DNA of 64,000 bases from UBA965 sp040396955 (GCA_040396955.1 JBBAWX010000001.1:1-64000); one strand, 5' to 3'; counted from the stretch's first letter, positions 23,506 through 33,325 are shown. Numbers and translations are program-made. Notes: generated by a model not told the origin, from the letters alone.

Positions 23506-24222
23506 CTACCCCACCTCCACCGCTCGCACATCCAGCTGACTGTGGGTGGCAGTAAGCCCCCAGCCGAATTTGCCGGTGGGAGTGGTTGTCAGCCACTGAT
23601 TGTCGATCCAGATGCACAATCCGAGCGGGCCGCACGGCGCCCCTGCCACCTGGTGCACCAGCACGCCGTCGACCCACCACTGTAGGACGTGGTGGGTCCA
23701 GTCGAGTTGGTAGTCGTGCCAGGCCGTGTCTACGACCAGCATGCGCTCGCTCAGGCCGAGAGCCGGCTGCAGGCGTGGCCACACGCTGTTGTACCAGTGC
23801 GGCCAGCGATTGGCCAACATCAGCAGGGGGCTGAGCGGGGCCAGTGCCAGGGCCCGTGGCCGGCGCACATTGAGCGTGGCCGCCTTGAAGCCGGTGGCGT
23901 GGCTGGCTGGGGTCCAGGCCAGATTGCCCATGCCGTTGCCGAAAAACCAGGCGTTGGCAGGCAGGGCGATCCTGCGACTCGCCAGTGGCGAGTAGGGCGC
24001 ATTCCAAAACCCAAAGCCGAAGGTGCCGCGCAAATCCCCCCGCAGGCGCGCCTGCAGGCGCAGGCGTACTGGCGGGCGCCACGGGTAGTGGGCGCGCGCT
24101 CGGTGGTGGTAGTCGTCGAGCTGTGCGTTGCTGTAGCGTGTGCCGTCGCTGTGCACCTGCAAACTCCAGGTGCCCGGTGTCGGCTGGGTCAGCTGGGCGT
24201 CGCCCTGGCACACCTCATGCAT
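23506..24222 (-). CDS. Concanavalin-fold (GH16-like) protein lacking the catalytic motif
   Basis: A 238-residue protein. WHDYQLDWTHHVLQWWVDG near residue 165 matches the beta-strand pattern of family 16 glucanases and laminin-G-like lectins (WHxYxxxWxxxxIxWYVDG). YSNAQLDDY and GTFGFGFWNAP fit a beta-jelly roll. The GH16 catalytic ExDxxE motif is not found and no signal peptide is visible, so a cytoplasmic sugar-binding role is as likely as hydrolysis. ATG 24222 overlaps the end of mutS by 8 nt, implying cotranscription. Confidence 0.55.
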   Translation of the reverse strand: MHEVCQGDAQLTQPTPGTWSLQVHSDGTRYSNAQLDDYHHRARAHYPWRPPVRLRLQARLRGDLRGTFGFGFWNAPYSPLASRRIALPANAWFFGNGMGNLAWTPASHATGFKAATLNVRRPRALALAPLSPLLMLANRWPHWYNSVWPRLQPALGLSERMLVVDTAWHDYQLDWTHHVLQWWVDGVLVHQVAGAPCGPLGLCIWIDNQWLTTTPTGKFGWGLTATHSQLDVRAVEVG

Positions 24223-27073
24223 CACGGTCGGCCTGTTGTACGAGGTCGTACAGCGTTTTGAGGGCCTCCATGGGCGTCATCTGGTCTGGCTCAAGTGTGC
24301 GCAAGGCGGTGACGACCGGGTGCAGGGGTGGTGGCGGCGGTGGTGCGGGTGCCTCAAACATGTTGGGTTGTTGTGGGCGCGTGTTCCGCTGGGCCTCCTG
24401 CTCGAACTGGCGGAGCAGTTGCGTGGCACGGCGGATGACCGGTCGTGGGATGCCGGCAATTTGCGCTACGTGGATGCCGTACGAGCGATCGGCACTGCCC
24501 TGGCGGAGCTCGTGCAAAAAGACCACTTCGCCGCCTTGTTCGATGGCGGCCATGTGCCAGTTGCCTAGCAGGGGCAGGCGCTCGCTGAGTTGCGTCAGCT
24601 CGTGGTAGTGCGTGGCAAACAACGTGCGGCAGCGCAGTTGGGCATCGTCGTGGATGTGCTCAATCAGGGCCTGGGCAATCGCCATGCCGTCGTAGGTGCT
24701 CGTGCCGCGCCCCACTTCGTCGAGGATGATGAGGCTTTTGGGGGTGCACTGCGCCAAAATAGCGGCGGTCTCGGTCATTTCGACCATAAACGTGCTCTGG
24801 CCCGTGGCGATGTCGTCTTGGGCACCGATACGGGTGAAAATGCGGTCGACCAGGCCGATTTCGGCGTGTTCGGCGGGTACAAACGATCCGATTTGCGCCA
24901 TCAGCACGATGAGTGCCACCTGGCGCATGACCGTGCTTTTGCCGGTCATGTTGGCGCCGGTGATGATGCCGATGAGGTGGCTGTCGGGGCTCAGGGTCAA
25001 CGAATTGGCGATGAAGCGTCCACCGATTTGGTGCTCAACCACCGGGTGGCGCCCGTTGCGGATGTGCAGGGTGACGCTGTCGTGCATGATGGGGCGCACA
25101 TAGCGGTGGCTCACGGCAAGTTCGGCCAGGTTGGTGATGACGTCGAGCGTCGCCAGGCTCCGTGCCACGGCGAGCAGGCGTTGGCCGCTCTGTGCCAGTG
25201 TGGCCACAATATCAGCAAAGGCACTCCGTTCGAGCTCGTTGAGGCGCTCTTGGGCATTGACCACGATTTCTTCGTAGGTCTTGAGTTCATCCGTGAAATA
25301 GCGCTCGCTGGTGGCCAGGGTCTGCTTGCGAATGTAGTGAGCCGGCACGAGGGTGCCGTTGGTTTTGCTGACCTCGATGTAGTAGCCCTGTACCTTGTTG
25401 TACTCGACTTTGAGTGTTTTGATGCCGGTACGCTGTTGCTCGAGGGTCTCGAGTTGGCTAATCCAACGCTGGGCATCACGGCTGGCCGCCACAATATGGT
25501 CCATTTCGGCGTGCCAACCCGGGCGAATCACGCGCCGCGGTTGTTCGTCGTCGCTCCGCAAATAGTTCGAAGCGCCAAGCAACGCTGGTGGCTCGTGGTC
25601 AATGGCCTGATCGAGGAATGCCAAAACCTCGGCACATGGGTCGATGTTGGCGACAGCGACATCGGTGAACAAATCGTCGCTGGCCCCCGTCAGGGCCTGG
25701 GCAATGGCCGGAAGTTGACGTAACGCATCGCGCAATTTCACCACATCTCGCGGGGTGGTCACACTCACCCCTTGGATCATGCGATTAACGGTGCGCTCCA
25801 TGTCGCCAATGCCACGCAGGGCGTCGCGGATAGCGTTGCGCACCATGCTATTGGCGACAAAATGGCCGACTTCGTCGTGGCGGGTGGTAATGGCGGTGCG
25901 GTCGATGAGGGGTTGCGCCACCCAGCGCCGGAGTAGGCGTGCGCCCATGGGGGTGCGTGTCTGGTCGAGCACGCCAATCAGCGATGTCTGCTGGCCGCTC
26001 ACACCCTCGAGGAGCTCCAAATTGCGCCGCGTCTGTGGATCAAGAAACATCACGGCCCCGGGGGTATAGGTGTGGAGCGTGGCGAGTTGGGCTGGGGTGG
26101 TTTGTTGGGTGCTTTGTGCATACTGCAACAGTGCGCCAGCCGCCTGCACGGCACTGGGGCGCTGACTCAAGCCGAGGCCGGCCAGTGATTGGATGGCGAA
26201 ATGCCGGAGCAAGCTCTCGCTGGCAGTGCGTTCTTCCCAGCGCCAGGCAGCAAACGCGGTCACATGGCCATGCGCCCAACGGGCCGTGCTGTCGCGCTCG
26301 AGGCGGCGGGCCACACGTTCGTGCGGGAGCAGGAGCTCGCGCTCGGCTTTGGTCATAAATTCTAGGTCGCTCTGTAGACCGGCGTTTTGCGGAGCTAGCT
26401 CGGGTAGGCGGTATTTGGCGGTATCGCTCACCAACACCTCGGCTGGTTGCAAACGAGCCAGTTCGCCGAGTGCTTGGGTGGCAGCGCTGCTCCCACGGAA
26501 CTCGCAACAGGCGAATTCGCCCGTGGTGAGATCGGCATAGGCGAGGCCGATCGCCTCGCCGGTGTTGATCACCGCACAGATGTAGTTGTTGGCGGCGGCG
26601 TTGAGCAGATTCCCGTCGATAATGGTGCCCGGGGTGACGATACGCACGATTTGCCGCTCAACCATGCCCTTGGTTGCGCTACTCGGTGCAATGCCACCGG
26701 CAAACACTGAGCGTGGTCGGGTGTCGCTTTTGCTCGAGGCGGTTTCACTGATTTGTTCGGCAATGGCGACGCGGTACCCAGCGGTCACGAGTTTGGTGAC
26801 GTAGGTTTCAACCGCATGATAGGGCATGCCAGCCATCGGGCAACGGTGTTTTTGGCTAGTGGTGCTCGAGGCGAATTCTTTGTAGGTGAGGGTCACATCG
26901 AGGAATTCGGCGATGAGTTTGGCATCGTCGTCGAAGGCCTCATAAAAATCACCGAGGCGATAGAGTAGCACCGCATCGGGTTGGCTGGCTTTGAGCTCGC
27001 GGAACTGAACGTACCATTTGTGCAATGTGAGCTGTGGAAACTCGGCTGCCAAGAGTTGGTCAATGCTGGTCAT
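24215..27073 (-). CDS. mutS: DNA mismatch repair protein MutS
   Basis: Mismatch-recognition ATPase of 952 residues. The mismatch-contact motif is GDFYEAF (Phe43, Glu45). Connector, lever and clamp regions follow. The ATPase has Walker A GANMTGKST near residue 700, an STFMVEM signature, Walker B LIILDEVGRGTST and FATHYHELTQL. It is slightly longer than E. coli MutS because of a Ser/Lys-rich insert near residue 110-130 in the N-terminal region. The start has only a weak ribosome site. No mutL is nearby. Confidence 0.97.
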   Translation of the reverse strand: MTSIDQLLAAEFPQLTLHKWYVQFRELKASQPDAVLLYRLGDFYEAFDDDAKLIAEFLDVTLTYKEFASSTTSQKHRCPMAGMPYHAVETYVTKLVTAGYRVAIAEQISETASSKSDTRPRSVFAGGIAPSSATKGMVERQIVRIVTPGTIIDGNLLNAAANNYICAVINTGEAIGLAYADLTTGEFACCEFRGSSAATQALGELARLQPAEVLVSDTAKYRLPELAPQNAGLQSDLEFMTKAERELLLPHERVARRLERDSTARWAHGHVTAFAAWRWEERTASESLLRHFAIQSLAGLGLSQRPSAVQAAGALLQYAQSTQQTTPAQLATLHTYTPGAVMFLDPQTRRNLELLEGVSGQQTSLIGVLDQTRTPMGARLLRRWVAQPLIDRTAITTRHDEVGHFVANSMVRNAIRDALRGIGDMERTVNRMIQGVSVTTPRDVVKLRDALRQLPAIAQALTGASDDLFTDVAVANIDPCAEVLAFLDQAIDHEPPALLGASNYLRSDDEQPRRVIRPGWHAEMDHIVAASRDAQRWISQLETLEQQRTGIKTLKVEYNKVQGYYIEVSKTNGTLVPAHYIRKQTLATSERYFTDELKTYEEIVVNAQERLNELERSAFADIVATLAQSGQRLLAVARSLATLDVITNLAELAVSHRYVRPIMHDSVTLHIRNGRHPVVEHQIGGRFIANSLTLSPDSHLIGIITGANMTGKSTVMRQVALIVLMAQIGSFVPAEHAEIGLVDRIFTRIGAQDDIATGQSTFMVEMTETAAILAQCTPKSLIILDEVGRGTSTYDGMAIAQALIEHIHDDAQLRCRTLFATHYHELTQLSERLPLLGNWHMAAIEQGGEVVFLHELRQGSADRSYGIHVAQIAGIPRPVIRRATQLLRQFEQEAQRNTRPQQPNMFEAPAPPPPPPLHPVVTALRTLEPDQMTPMEALKTLYDLVQQADRDA

Positions 27074-27224
27074 GGTCGGTGGCCCTCACGCACTTCAAAA
27101 TGGACACATGGGCTGTGGTCTCTACTGATTATTATACCGTGGTAGCCCTCGCTTACGCACACAGCCCGCGACACACGCATGACGTGTATGCCGAGGGCTG
27201 TGCGTTGCCAGTTAGAGGCGATTG
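27074..27224. other. Structured spacer between phoU and mutS
   Basis: AGCCCTCG (27144-27151) pairs with CGAGGGCT (27192-27199). A minus-strand TATAAT (plus 27136-27131) could be the mutS -10, though no good -35 was found. The hairpin may separate phoU from mutS. Confidence 0.4.
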
Positions 27225-27881
27225 TTAGTCGTTGATGGTTTCGGTTGCGCTATTGACCATGTAGATGACGCGCTCGCCGATGTTGGTGGTGCGATCAGCA
27301 AGGCGCTCCAGCATGTAGGTGATTTCGATGAGGATGAGGCCGCTGTTGAGCGTGCTGATGTCGCCACGGATCATCTGGCGGATTTGCTCGTTGACTTCGT
27401 CTTCGAGGGCATCGACCTGCTTGTCTTTTTCACCGAGCTGACGTGCCAAATCGACGTCGCGCTTGACGAACGCATCGAGGCACTGCAGGAGCATGGTATG
27501 AGCGATTTCGCCCATGCCGATGATGGTCTGTGGTGGAGTGACAATCGGGCTTTGTTGCAATAGGCGTGATACACGTTTGGCAATGCCTTTGGCGTAGTCG
27601 CCTGCACGCTCAAGTTCACTCGCGATGGCTCCAATGGCAAGCAGGGTGCGTAAATCGCGGGCGACTGGTTGTTGCGTGGCAATGATGTCCATGATTTGTT
27701 CGTCGATGGACTGGTGAGTGCGGTCGATTTCGCGGTCGGCGGCGACCACCTGATTGCCAAGCTCGGGATTAGCATTGGCGAGTGCCTTGAGGGCGTCAGC
27801 GAGTCCATGATCAACACGACTACCGATGCGGAGCAGGTCGTCGTGGAGGTGTTGCATTTGTTGTTCGTACCGTTGGCGCAT
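27225..27881 (-). CDS. phoU: Phosphate signalling protein PhoU
   Basis: Cytoplasmic PhoU of 218 residues with the two three-helix-bundle repeats. The metal-cluster motifs are ELERAGDYAKGIAKR in the first repeat and LERLADRTTNIGERV in the second. PhoU links Pst transporter status to the PhoR/PhoB response and restrains phosphate uptake. GGAAGGG lies 7 nt before ATG 27881. It is not in the pst operon, which is 22 kb away in this window, so its control may differ. Confidence 0.95.
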   Translation of the reverse strand: MRQRYEQQMQHLHDDLLRIGSRVDHGLADALKALANANPELGNQVVAADREIDRTHQSIDEQIMDIIATQQPVARDLRTLLAIGAIASELERAGDYAKGIAKRVSRLLQQSPIVTPPQTIIGMGEIAHTMLLQCLDAFVKRDVDLARQLGEKDKQVDALEDEVNEQIRQMIRGDISTLNSGLILIEITYMLERLADRTTNIGERVIYMVNSATETIND

Positions 27882-27952
27882 GTCTGTACCCTTCCATTGT
27901 GCGTGTCAATCGTGTGTCGCCATTGAATGAACGGCACCACGAGTGCCTAATG

Positions 27953-28028
27953 TGCTATACTAACTCTATGTTCGGTATTGTACTGCATTCTACCGTACCT
28001 GACGCACAGTACGCAGTATTGTACTGTG
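27953..28028 (+). promoter_or_regulatory. Extended -10 promoter and leader inverted repeat of lepA
   Basis: TGCTATACT (27953-27961) is an extended -10. The 130-nt leader holds a perfect 8-bp inverted repeat CACAGTAC/GTACTGTG (28005-28028) and two copies of TATTGTACTG (27976-27985 and 28017-28026 region), the second overlapping the inverted repeat. Confidence 0.45.
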
Positions 28029-28097
28029 TTAACAATAAAACATTATTAACCCAAGATTGTCTTGGTGTTGTCTACCTGTGCAAAGAGGTTGTTGCTG

Positions 28098-29915
28098 ATG
28101 CGTGACCGTCGTTTGATTCGTAATTTCAGTATTATTGCGCATATCGACCATGGGAAGACCACCCTCTCCGATCGTTTTTTGGAGGTGACTGGCACCGTCA
28201 CCGATCGTGACCGTCGTGACCAGTTGCTCGATGGTATGGACCTTGAGCGTGAAAAAGGTATCACCATTAAAGCGAAAGCGGTGCGCCTCGAATATACGGC
28301 TCGTGATGGTGAAACGTACGAGCTCAACCTGATTGACTGCCCGGGTCACGTCGATTTCACCTACGAAGTATCACGTGCACTCGCTGCCTGTGAAGGGGCG
28401 GTCTTGGTCGTTGACGCCTCACAGGGGGTCGAAGCACAGACACTGGCCAACGTCTATTTGGCCCTCGAAAACAACCTCGAAATTGTGCCTGTGCTCAACA
28501 AAATCGACCTGCCGGGGGCACACCCTGATTTTGTGGCCGAAGAGGTGGAGCGCATGTTGGGGACACCCGCCCAAGACGTCATTCGGGCGTCGGCCAAACA
28601 AGGAATCGGCATTACCGACATTCTCGAAGCGGTAGTGGAGCGTGTGCCTCCGCCACAAGGTGATACCGACAAGCCGTTGCGGGCGTTGATTTTTGATTCG
28701 CACTACGACGTCTACAAGGGCGTCATCGCCTATGTACGTGTTGTCGAGGGGATTCTTGCGAGCAACACCAAGGTACATTTCATGAACACCGGTGTGGATG
28801 CCGATGCACTCGAAATCGGCTATTTTCACCCGACCATGATTCCCGTGGATTCGCTGGGACCGGGCGAAGTGGGCTATATTGCGACGGGACTCAAACAAAT
28901 CGGTGATGTGCAAGTGGGTGGCACGGTCACGATGACCAGTGATCCCGCCACCGAGCCTCTCGATGGTTACCGGGCGGCCAAGCCAGTCGTTTTTGCAGGT
29001 CTGTATCCGGTAGAGGCGAATGCCTACACCGATTTGCGCGAAGCACTCGAAAAATTAGCCCTCAATGACGCAGCGCTCACGTTTGTGGCCGAAAAATCGG
29101 CAGCACTGGGTTTCGGGTTCCGCTGTGGCTTCCTTGGACTTTTGCACATGGAAATCGTACGTGAGCGTCTGGAGCGTGAATACGATTTGACCCTGTTGAT
29201 TACTGCGCCCAGCGTCGAATACAACGTGCTGTTGCTGAGCGGCGATGTGTTGAATGTCGCAAATCCGTCAGAAATGCCCGATGTGGCTCAGATTGCCGCC
29301 ATCGAAGAACCGGTCATGGATATCACGATTATTGTGCCCACCAAGTACATTGGTACGGTGATGGAGCTCGTGACCGGGAAGCGTGGCGTGTTTACGAGTA
29401 TGGAGCATCTCGACCCACAGCGTGTGTCGCTCAAGTATAAAATCCCGCTCAACGAAATCGTGGTGGATTTTTACGATCAGTTGAAGTCACGCACGCAGGG
29501 ATATGCGTCACTCGATTACTCGTTGGCCGGTTACCAAGAATCCGATCTGGTAAAGCTTGACATCTTGGTCAATCATCAGCCCGTCGATGCGCTTTCGCTC
29601 ATCGTACACCGCGAGAGCTCGTATCATCAAGGGCGTCAATTGGTCGATCGTTTACGCAAGTTGATTCCGCGCCAAATGTTCGAGGTGCCGCTCCAGGCCG
29701 CCGTCGGCTCACGCGTCATTGCCCGTGAGACGATTCGTGCCATGCGCAAAGACGTGTTGGCCAAGTGTTATGGTGGTGACATCTCACGCAAGCGCAAATT
29801 GCTCGAGAAGCAAAAAGAGGGCAAGAAGCGCATGAAGATGGTGGGGAATGTCGAGATTCCGCAAGAGGCCTTCATGGCCGTCTTGTCACTCGACGATGCC
29901 GGTGGTGATGATTAG
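28098..29915 (+). CDS. lepA: Translation elongation factor 4 LepA
   Basis: Ribosome-associated GTPase of 605 residues that back-translocates or remodels stalled ribosomes. G1 AHIDHGKTT, G3 DCPGHVDF and G4 NKIDLPGA are intact. The LepA-specific C-terminus (SRKRKLLEKQKEGKKRMKM) is present. Start is ATG 28098 (MRDRRLIRNFSII) with AGAGGT upstream; a longer start would add an unlikely N-terminus. First gene of the lepA-ppi-mazG-miaA array. Confidence 0.97.
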   Translation: MRDRRLIRNFSIIAHIDHGKTTLSDRFLEVTGTVTDRDRRDQLLDGMDLEREKGITIKAKAVRLEYTARDGETYELNLIDCPGHVDFTYEVSRALAACEGAVLVVDASQGVEAQTLANVYLALENNLEIVPVLNKIDLPGAHPDFVAEEVERMLGTPAQDVIRASAKQGIGITDILEAVVERVPPPQGDTDKPLRALIFDSHYDVYKGVIAYVRVVEGILASNTKVHFMNTGVDADALEIGYFHPTMIPVDSLGPGEVGYIATGLKQIGDVQVGGTVTMTSDPATEPLDGYRAAKPVVFAGLYPVEANAYTDLREALEKLALNDAALTFVAEKSAALGFGFRCGFLGLLHMEIVRERLEREYDLTLLITAPSVEYNVLLLSGDVLNVANPSEMPDVAQIAAIEEPVMDITIIVPTKYIGTVMELVTGKRGVFTSMEHLDPQRVSLKYKIPLNEIVVDFYDQLKSRTQGYASLDYSLAGYQESDLVKLDILVNHQPVDALSLIVHRESSYHQGRQLVDRLRKLIPRQMFEVPLQAAVGSRVIARETIRAMRKDVLAKCYGGDISRKRKLLEKQKEGKKRMKMVGNVEIPQEAFMAVLSLDDAGGDD

Positions 29916-29970
29916 CGCATGTGCACATGCTGGCTTGGCATATGCCTGAATGAATGAAAGGACCTGCGAC

Positions 29971-30969
29971 ATGCAGATAGTACGTCGGTTGGGTGTGGTA
30001 GTGATGCTCCTGATGTTGGTGGCGTGTACCAATCCGTTGAGCTCACTCATCGCCTCCCCAGTGGCGAAAGTCGGTGATGCGACGTTGAGTCAGGCCGAGC
30101 TTGACAAGCGTGTGACGCGCCTTGAGGCGGGGCTCGCCAAAAACCCAGAAGTCACCGATATGCCCAGCAAAGCTGAGCTCAGTGACTACATCATCGAGCA
30201 GTTTATTGTGCAAAATGTGGTCATGCAACTGGCCGCCAAAGCCAATATTACCGTTACAGATGCCGAAATCGACACTCAGTTGGAGGAATTCCGCAAGGAA
30301 GTAGCCAATGGGGGCGGCGAAGATTTCGACACCATCATTCAGGACCAGTTGGGCTTTGAAAATGCCAACGACCCCGCGTTCCGCGAGTTCGGTGCGTATT
30401 TCCTCGTGCAGTCTCGCTACGCTGAATCGTTGGTCAGTGAAGAAGAAGTCCGTGCGGAGCTGTTGGCGAATCTGCAAGAGCAGGCCCAAAGCACCGAGCT
30501 CAAGGCGAATTCGGCACACATTTTGGTCACCGAAGAAGCCCTAGCGCTGTCGCTCTTGGAGCGCATCAATGCGGGTGAAGATTTTGCCGCTTTGGCCAAG
30601 GAATTCTCTGAGGATCCCGGGAGCAAAGATGCCGGTGGCGACCTAGGCTGGGTTGGCAAGGGGCAGTTCGTTCCTGAGTTCGAGAAGGCCATCTTCGAGG
30701 ATCTCGAAATCGGTGAAGTCACTCAGATTCCGGTGAAATCCGATTATGGCTACCACATCATCAAGTTGATTGGTCGCGAAGAGCGCCCATTGCTGGATGA
30801 GGCCGACATCGAAGAGCAGCTTGCCACGCAACTCAACTACACCCTCGACGATCGTCGTTATACCAAACTCTACGAGCAAATCGATGAGGCACGTGCTAAC
30901 GGAGAAGCCGACGGCACCATTGTGGCGCCAACTCCGGTGGCCACCGAGGTCCCTGCCGTAGAGCCCTAA
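29971..30969 (+). CDS. Parvulin-type peptidyl-prolyl isomerase lipoprotein
   Basis: Extracytoplasmic foldase, PrsA/SurA-like, 332 residues. The signal peptide ends in lipobox LVAC (near residue 18), so it is a lipoprotein. A SurA-type N-terminal helical domain follows. The rotamase domain spans about residues 178-268 (SAHILVTEE, GGDLGWVGKGQFVPEFE, YGYHIIKL). A Pro/Thr/Val tail closes the protein. ATG 29971 has GAAAGGA 8 nt upstream; the earlier ATG would place charged residues before the signal peptide. Confidence 0.92.
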   Translation: MQIVRRLGVVVMLLMLVACTNPLSSLIASPVAKVGDATLSQAELDKRVTRLEAGLAKNPEVTDMPSKAELSDYIIEQFIVQNVVMQLAAKANITVTDAEIDTQLEEFRKEVANGGGEDFDTIIQDQLGFENANDPAFREFGAYFLVQSRYAESLVSEEEVRAELLANLQEQAQSTELKANSAHILVTEEALALSLLERINAGEDFAALAKEFSEDPGSKDAGGDLGWVGKGQFVPEFEKAIFEDLEIGEVTQIPVKSDYGYHIIKLIGREERPLLDEADIEEQLATQLNYTLDDRRYTKLYEQIDEARANGEADGTIVAPTPVATEVPAVEP

Positions 30970-30993
30970 ATAACCATAATCGGTGGTACTCCC

Positions 30994-32376
30994 ATGATAA
31001 CAATTGTTGGTCTTGGAGTCGGTCAATACAGCAATCCCGAGCTGCGTGCATATCTGCACGCGGCTCGCCGTTTGGTCGTGCGTTCGCAGCACCATCCACT
31101 GCTACAGGGATGGGCCGGCCCGCTGGAGGCGTGCGATGACCTGCTTGATACTCCTGAAGCGGTGGCTGCCATTGTGGCGCGAGTGTTGGCAGATCCATCC
31201 CAAGATACCGTCTACGCAGTGCCCGGGCACCCACGTGTCGGTGATGCCACGGTGGCGGCACTACTCCACGCTGTTCCGCACGCGTGTCAGATTTTGCCTG
31301 CACCACACCCCATTGATGCATGGGCCAATGCTGTGGCGTGTTCCTTAGGGGCGACTACGCAGATCTGTGATGTGTTGGCACTATTGCCGGAGCCACGTTC
31401 TGGCAATGCGTGGTCCAGCTTCCATACCAGTCAGCCCTATCCAAACCGCACCTTCCCGTTGCCGATTCAGCCACACGCTGATGCCTGGGTCACCAATATT
31501 GCTACTCCTTGGTTGCTCACCGTGGTGCAAGCCCAGCTTTTGCAGGCCTATGCTGCCGATACCGAGGTGCACTGGCTCGACGATGCGCTCCGGACCCACA
31601 CTTGTCGTTTGGCAGAGCTGACTCGCGCCGTGCAGGTGCCGGGTACCCTCTATGTGCCCGCCCTTGATCCTCTGCGCAACACGCATACGTCTGCAGGGAT
31701 CGAATACGTCGTCCAACGGTTGCTCGGGCCAGCTGGATGCCCGTGGGATCACGAACAAACTCCTGAATCGCTCCGGCGCACGCTACTCGAAGAAACCTAC
31801 GAAGCAATCGACGCCATCGACCGCGGTGATGATGCCAGCCTCCTCGAAGAGCTGGGAGACGTGCTGTTAAATATCTTGATGCAGGCCGAAATGGCACGCC
31901 AGGCTGGTCGCTTTCGCATGAGCGATGTCTATGCCCAGGTCACCGCTAAGTTTATTCGGCGTCATCCCCATGTGTTTGGGGATGTGGATGCGCATGACAC
32001 GGAGACGGTACTCGATAACTGGTATGCCATCAAGCAGGCTGAAAAACGCACCACGCAGCCGCAGAGCCCGTTGGCGGGGGTGCCCTTGGCATTGCCGGCA
32101 CTCGTGGCCACTGGCGCCCTCATCAACAAGTCAAAACGTTACGGCATGCACGTCAGCATGGAGAGTGCTACGCCGCCGACCATGCAAGAACTCGGCGAGC
32201 AATTGTTTGACCTTGCGGTGCACGCCACGCAGCATGGCCTGGATGCCGAAGCGGCGCTCCGCGAAATTAATACCGTGTATCGCCAACGGGTCGATGCGTT
32301 GTTTGCCCGTGATGGCCACCTCAAGGGGCAGACGCCGTGGTTGTGGCGCGATACCGACTCCTCGGAGCCCACATAA
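30994..32376 (+). CDS. mazG: SAM-methylase-like/MazG nucleoside triphosphate pyrophosphohydrolase
   Basis: Two-domain protein of 460 residues like B. subtilis YabN. Residues 1-220 resemble a tetrapyrrole/SAM methylase fold starting ITIVGLGVG, where the usual GLGPG is altered. From about residue 235 comes the MazG house-cleaning NTP pyrophosphatase: GCPWDHEQTPESL, LLEETYEAIDAI and LLEELGDVLLNI with the EExxE...ExxD metal ligands. It would hydrolyse non-canonical NTPs. Located 24 nt after the parvulin gene. Confidence 0.92.
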   Translation: MITIVGLGVGQYSNPELRAYLHAARRLVVRSQHHPLLQGWAGPLEACDDLLDTPEAVAAIVARVLADPSQDTVYAVPGHPRVGDATVAALLHAVPHACQILPAPHPIDAWANAVACSLGATTQICDVLALLPEPRSGNAWSSFHTSQPYPNRTFPLPIQPHADAWVTNIATPWLLTVVQAQLLQAYAADTEVHWLDDALRTHTCRLAELTRAVQVPGTLYVPALDPLRNTHTSAGIEYVVQRLLGPAGCPWDHEQTPESLRRTLLEETYEAIDAIDRGDDASLLEELGDVLLNILMQAEMARQAGRFRMSDVYAQVTAKFIRRHPHVFGDVDAHDTETVLDNWYAIKQAEKRTTQPQSPLAGVPLALPALVATGALINKSKRYGMHVSMESATPPTMQELGEQLFDLAVHATQHGLDAEAALREINTVYRQRVDALFARDGHLKGQTPWLWRDTDSSEPT

Positions 32377-32426
32377 GTAGTGTAGCGTGACATGTGATGG
32401 AGCCGAGGAATGGGAGGGAAGTGCGC

Positions 32427-33311
32427 ATGGTGCCGAAAGTCATGTTTGTGGTTGGTCAGACTGCGGTCGGCAAGACGGCACAGGCAATTGCGTTGGCGCA
32501 GATCATTGGCGGCGAAATCATTTCAGCAGACTCGCGGCAAATCTACCGTCACATGGACATTGGCACGGCCAAGCCGAGTCGTGCAGAGCAAGAGCAGGTA
32601 CCCCACCATCTCATCGACGTGGTAACCCCCGACACCCCGTTCACACTGGCCGAATACCGTGATGCGGCACTTGCATTGATTGCCGACATTGCGGGGCGTG
32701 GTCGCGTGCCGCTGGTGGTAGGTGGTACTGGGCAATACGTGGCCGCCCTGCTTGAAGGCTGGAGTATCCCCGAAATTCCCCCGAATCCGGAGTTGCGTGC
32801 GCGGCTAGAAGCGTCGGCTCCCGCCGATTTGGCCGCTCAGTTGCTGGCACTCGATCCAGTGGCGGCCGCTACCATTCATGTCAGCAATGTGCGCCGCATG
32901 GTGCGTGCCCTAGAGGTCTGCATCAGCACGGGCCGGCGCTTTTCGGATTTGCGCCAAGCGCAATCGCTGACATTCATCCCTGACGTCTATTGGCTGACAC
33001 TCGATACTCCTGCACTCTACCAGCGCATCGATGCTCGTGTGGATGCCATGCTGGCAGCTGGTCTTGCCGACGAAGTGATGGCGCTGGTAGCGCGTGGCTA
33101 CGATTGGACGTTGCCGGCCATGTCTGGTATCGGGTATCGCGAGTTTGCGCCGTGGGTTGCTGGCAGTAGCGATTTGGCGACGATTACTGAACGCATCAAA
33201 TTCAACACGCACGCGTTTGCTCGCCGTCAGGCCACCTGGTTTCGGCGCTTTGCAGCGCAACGGGTCGACGTGAGTCAGACCACGTTGCTGGAGCTGTGTG
33301 GAGTACCCTAA
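32427..33311 (+). CDS. miaA: tRNA dimethylallyltransferase MiaA
   Basis: Transfers a dimethylallyl group to A37 of UNN-reading tRNAs; 294 residues. P-loop GQTAVGKT, substrate motif SADSRQIYRHMDIGTAKPS, and VPHHLIDVVTPD are present. The C-terminal GIGYREFAPW and FARRQATWFRR motifs follow. GGGAGGG lies 8 nt before ATG 32427. Last gene of the lepA array. Confidence 0.96.
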   Translation: MVPKVMFVVGQTAVGKTAQAIALAQIIGGEIISADSRQIYRHMDIGTAKPSRAEQEQVPHHLIDVVTPDTPFTLAEYRDAALALIADIAGRGRVPLVVGGTGQYVAALLEGWSIPEIPPNPELRARLEASAPADLAAQLLALDPVAAATIHVSNVRRMVRALEVCISTGRRFSDLRQAQSLTFIPDVYWLTLDTPALYQRIDARVDAMLAAGLADEVMALVARGYDWTLPAMSGIGYREFAPWVAGSSDLATITERIKFNTHAFARRQATWFRRFAAQRVDVSQTTLLELCGVP

Positions 33312-33325
33312 ATCAACCCGAAAAT

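Noticed and set aside
24590..25723. Plus-strand frame of 377 codons inside mutS
   Set aside because: Antisense shadow of a fully conserved mutS; no family motif.
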